Source: Acidobacteriota bacterium
Lineage (GTDB): Bacteria; Acidobacteriota; Terriglobia; Terriglobales; Acidobacteriaceae
Reading direction: 5' to 3'
Assembly (NCBI GenBank): GCA_021780095.1
Contig: JAJXZK010000368.1
Location: forward strand, 1-7,377
DNA: 7,377 nt
This document shows, piece after piece, positions 5,925-7,377 of this stretch. The stretch's first letter is position 1, and the number at the start of each line of letters is the position of its first letter. The notes beneath the pieces are model-generated. The model saw only the letters and a program-made list of their open reading frames with translations. It did not search any database and had not been told where the DNA came from. A program made the translations under genes and the position numbers.

Positions 5925-6662
5925 CTACCAACCCACCTGCCCCATCCGCTGCAAAATAATCTCGCTATAGCGGCCCATCCGCTGCGGCCGCCACTTCCGC
6001 GGAGCTGGCAAGATCGCTGCCAGCCGCGCCGCCTGATCCCGCCCGATATTCCGCGCGCTCACACCGTAGTGGTACCGGCAGGCCGCCTCCGCACCATACA
6101 CGCCCGGACCCCATTCCACCTCATTCAAATACAGCTCCAGAATTCGCCGCTTCCCCAGCACCAGCTCCGCCACCGGAACCAGCGACGCCTCCGCCCCCTT
6201 GCGCAAAATCGACCGTCCCGTCCCGAAAAATAAATTCTTCACCAGCTGCTGCGTAATCGTCGAAGCCCCGCGCACCCGCCCGCCTTCCAAATCCCCGGCC
6301 GCATCGATCTGCACTTGGTGCCAGTCGAATCCATGATGAAGATAAAATCGCGCATCCTCCGCCGACACCACCGCATGTTGCAGGTTCGGCGAAATCTCCC
6401 GCAGCGGCACAAACTCATACCGCTCGCGATACGGCTTGTCCTGAACCCTGCCCTGTCGCGCAGGCTGCACCCAACCCTGCATCCGCCGCTCCACCCGCAC
6501 CATCGTCGTCGGAGGATTGATCCATTTCGCCGCCACTAGCAGCATCGCCGCCAGCAACCACAGCCCAGCAATCCCCAGCCCAATCCATCGCAACCAGGTG
6601 CGCCACCGCGCCTTCCCAACCCGCGCCCTCAGGGGAGTAGATGTCTTCGTAGCCACATCCAA
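5925..6662 (-). CDS. mtgA: Monofunctional biosynthetic peptidoglycan glycosyltransferase
   Basis: The protein has 245 residues and belongs to family GT51. It polymerises lipid II into glycan strands at the periplasmic face of the inner membrane and has no transpeptidase domain. Residues about 25-46 form one transmembrane anchor (WIGLGIAGLWLLAAMLLVAA). GT51 motifs follow in order: AEDARFYLHHGFDW with catalytic Glu102, RGASTITQQLVKNLF (131-145), RKGAEA with Glu158, KRRILELYLN (171-180), and LAAILPAPRKW. The 56-residue gap between Glu102 and Glu158 equals that between the two catalytic glutamates (100 and 156) of Staphylococcus MtgA, from memory. No ATG is available before the membrane helix. 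The reading frame is closed by TAA at 6680-6678, so the start is probably TTG 6662, with AGG seven bases upstream; GTG 6656 is the alternative. The length is normal. A repeat element flanks the gene on each side. Confidence 0.95.
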   Translation of the reverse strand: MDVATKTSTPLRARVGKARWRTWLRWIGLGIAGLWLLAAMLLVAAKWINPPTTMVRVERRMQGWVQPARQGRVQDKPYRERYEFVPLREISPNLQHAVVSAEDARFYLHHGFDWHQVQIDAAGDLEGGRVRGASTITQQLVKNLFFGTGRSILRKGAEASLVPVAELVLGKRRILELYLNEVEWGPGVYGAEAACRYHYGVSARNIGRDQAARLAAILPAPRKWRPQRMGRYSEIILQRMGQVGW

Positions 6663-6796
6663 ATCATAGCCTGCGACTTATACCGTACATAAGAATCTGG
6701 GTACCCCACATCTCGTCCGCCGCAGCGGAGCCTGCTGGAAGTGATCCGGCCAAGTCCGGACTCGCAACGTATGTGACGACACATGTTCTCGTTCAC
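6663..6796. other. Spacer upstream of mtgA with repeat and small hairpins
   Basis: This 134-bp interval lies between the acidic ORF and mtgA, both on the minus strand. It holds TATAAG (6682-6677, minus strand), a possible -10 for mtgA that lacks a recognisable -35. It also holds a repeat piece at 6696-6708 and two short hairpins: TCCGC-CGCA-GCGGA (6716-6729) and TCCGG-CCAAGT-CCGGA (6745-6760). Neither hairpin is followed by a T-run on the minus strand, so termination of the upstream ORF is only a weak possibility. Confidence 0.4.
6696..6715. repeat. Second, degenerate copy of the GGGTGCCCCA-type repeat
   Basis: TCTGGGTACCCCA (6696-6708) matches TCTGGGTGCCCCA at 5829-5841 in 12 of 13 bases and the same orientation, then continues CATCTCG. 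The right half of the palindrome is missing, so it appears to be a broken or half element. Together with 5829-5867 it brackets mtgA. Confidence 0.45.
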
Positions 6797-7267
6797 TTAC
6801 GTCGGGGGCGAGTCAATAACTGCAGAAGGTTCGTCCGCAAGATTCGGCAGCTCTTCTGCTGGACTGCTCTCATTGCCAGATTCACTAGTGAGGTCCCGGG
6901 AACCTTCTGAAAGAGCTGAAATTGCTTTCTGCGGATCAATTCCATCGTCAACAGTTTTAGTGGGAACAAACTCGTCCAAGTTAGGAATCTTGATCCCTGC
7001 ACCGGCAAGGATCTCGATTAGATCCGGCCTCTCTCTCAGCATACGAGCGGCATCAGGCTCATCTCGAAAGAGGCGGCTGAGATCGGGCTGCATTCTGAAG
7101 AAGAAGATGCAATTCACATATGGCGCTGCCTCCGGATGATCGCGCATGACTTGGACAAGCTTGTGGAGAGGATAAACAGGTCCGTAGAGGATCTTCCTAG
7201 CGATGCGCAGCCGCCCATACAGATTGGATGTCTGTTTGACAAAACGATCCTGAAGGACAGGGAACAA
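6797..7267 (-). CDS. Hypothetical acidic protein with tandem ten-residue repeats (5' end uncertain)
   Basis: I do not recognise this protein. The frame ends at TAA 6799-6797 and stays open to the right edge of the window. Possible starts are TTG 7267 (156 residues, no ribosome-binding site), ATG 7147 (116 residues, none either) or a start beyond the window. From TTG 7267, residues 10-40 are basic (RLRIARKILYGPVYPLHK). Residues 61-90 are three tandem decapeptides, PDLSRLFRDE, PDAARMLRER and PDLIEILAGA, each predicted to be a short amphipathic helix opened by Pro-Asp. The last 50 residues are rich in Ser, Glu, Asp and Pro and look disordered. There is no signal peptide or membrane segment. The opposite-strand frame is Ser-rich and looks like a shadow. 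Because the far upstream part of the frame overlaps a palindromic repeat at 7331-7371, coding there is doubtful; this may be the 3' part of a longer gene or a degraded one. Confidence 0.5.
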   Translation of the reverse strand: MFPVLQDRFVKQTSNLYGRLRIARKILYGPVYPLHKLVQVMRDHPEAAPYVNCIFFFRMQPDLSRLFRDEPDAARMLRERPDLIEILAGAGIKIPNLDEFVPTKTVDDGIDPQKAISALSEGSRDLTSESGNESSPAEELPNLADEPSAVIDSPPT

Positions 7268-7330
7268 CTGATTTTGGCATTCTGGTCTGGCCCAGCAGTG
7301 GAAGTTAACTTTGGCCCACCTGGGAGGGTG

Positions 7331-7371
7331 TTGGCTACGCTTCGTGGATGGGGCAACGAAAGCGTAGCTGG
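7331..7371. repeat. Strong stem-loop repeat element at the right edge
   Basis: GCTACGCTTCGT (7334-7345) faces ACGAAAGCGTAGC (7356-7368): nine continuous pairs, then three more after a single bulged A at 7359, around the 10-nt loop GGATGGGGCA. The combination of GCTACGCT and GGATGGGGCA also occurs on the minus strand of the element at 5829-5867, so these belong to one family in opposite orientations. The stem lies upstream of, or within the doubtful 5' part of, the acidic ORF. Confidence 0.6.
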
Positions 7372-7377
7372 CTAACC

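Noticed and set aside
6783..7139. 118-codon plus-strand frame opposite the acidic ORF
   Set aside because: Ser/Arg-rich composition without domain features; the minus-strand frame has regular amphipathic repeats and is more protein-like.

Overview
The window most resembles chromosomal DNA of a soil-type Acidobacteriota (class Terriglobia; Granulicella, Terriglobus and Edaphobacter are relatives of this kind). This is inferred from the very long Oar-like TonB-dependent receptor with an N-terminal carboxypeptidase-regulatory-like domain, a glucuronoyl/acetylxylan-esterase-like hydrolase, a fragment of an Ig-like repeat protein of a type common in that group, and short GC-rich palindromic repeats built on GGGTGCCCCATCC.

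Layout. 3-323 (+) is the 3' end of a CE15-like carbohydrate esterase. 324-554 is a spacer with no convincing gene. 555-4208 (-) is a complete 1217-residue Oar-like outer-membrane receptor, convergent with the esterase. Its upstream region holds a good sigma-70-type promoter and, just after the predicted transcription start, a near-perfect 14-bp palindrome centred on CG that looks like a LacI-family operator. 4209-5160 is a scar-like region: the 3' end of an Ig-like-domain gene (4476-4607, +), a small glutaredoxin-like gene (4747-5025, +), and an 84-bp remnant of a second Oar-like receptor gene (5061-5144, -) about 88% identical to the intact one. From 5161 on everything is on the minus strand: a SAM-dependent methyltransferase, the monofunctional peptidoglycan glycosyltransferase mtgA, and an unrecognised acidic ORF with three tandem ten-residue repeats. 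Short related repeat elements lie on both sides of mtgA and at the right edge.

Functionally, the left side (esterase and receptor) fits uptake or breakdown of plant polysaccharide under possible sugar-responsive repression, although the two genes are not in one operon. The right side is housekeeping: cell-wall synthesis, a small-molecule methyltransferase and thiol redox. I see no CRISPR, tRNA, rRNA, integrase, transposase or defence system, and no convincing new multi-gene system. The most interesting signals are the receptor promoter/operator, the two gene remnants and the repeat family.
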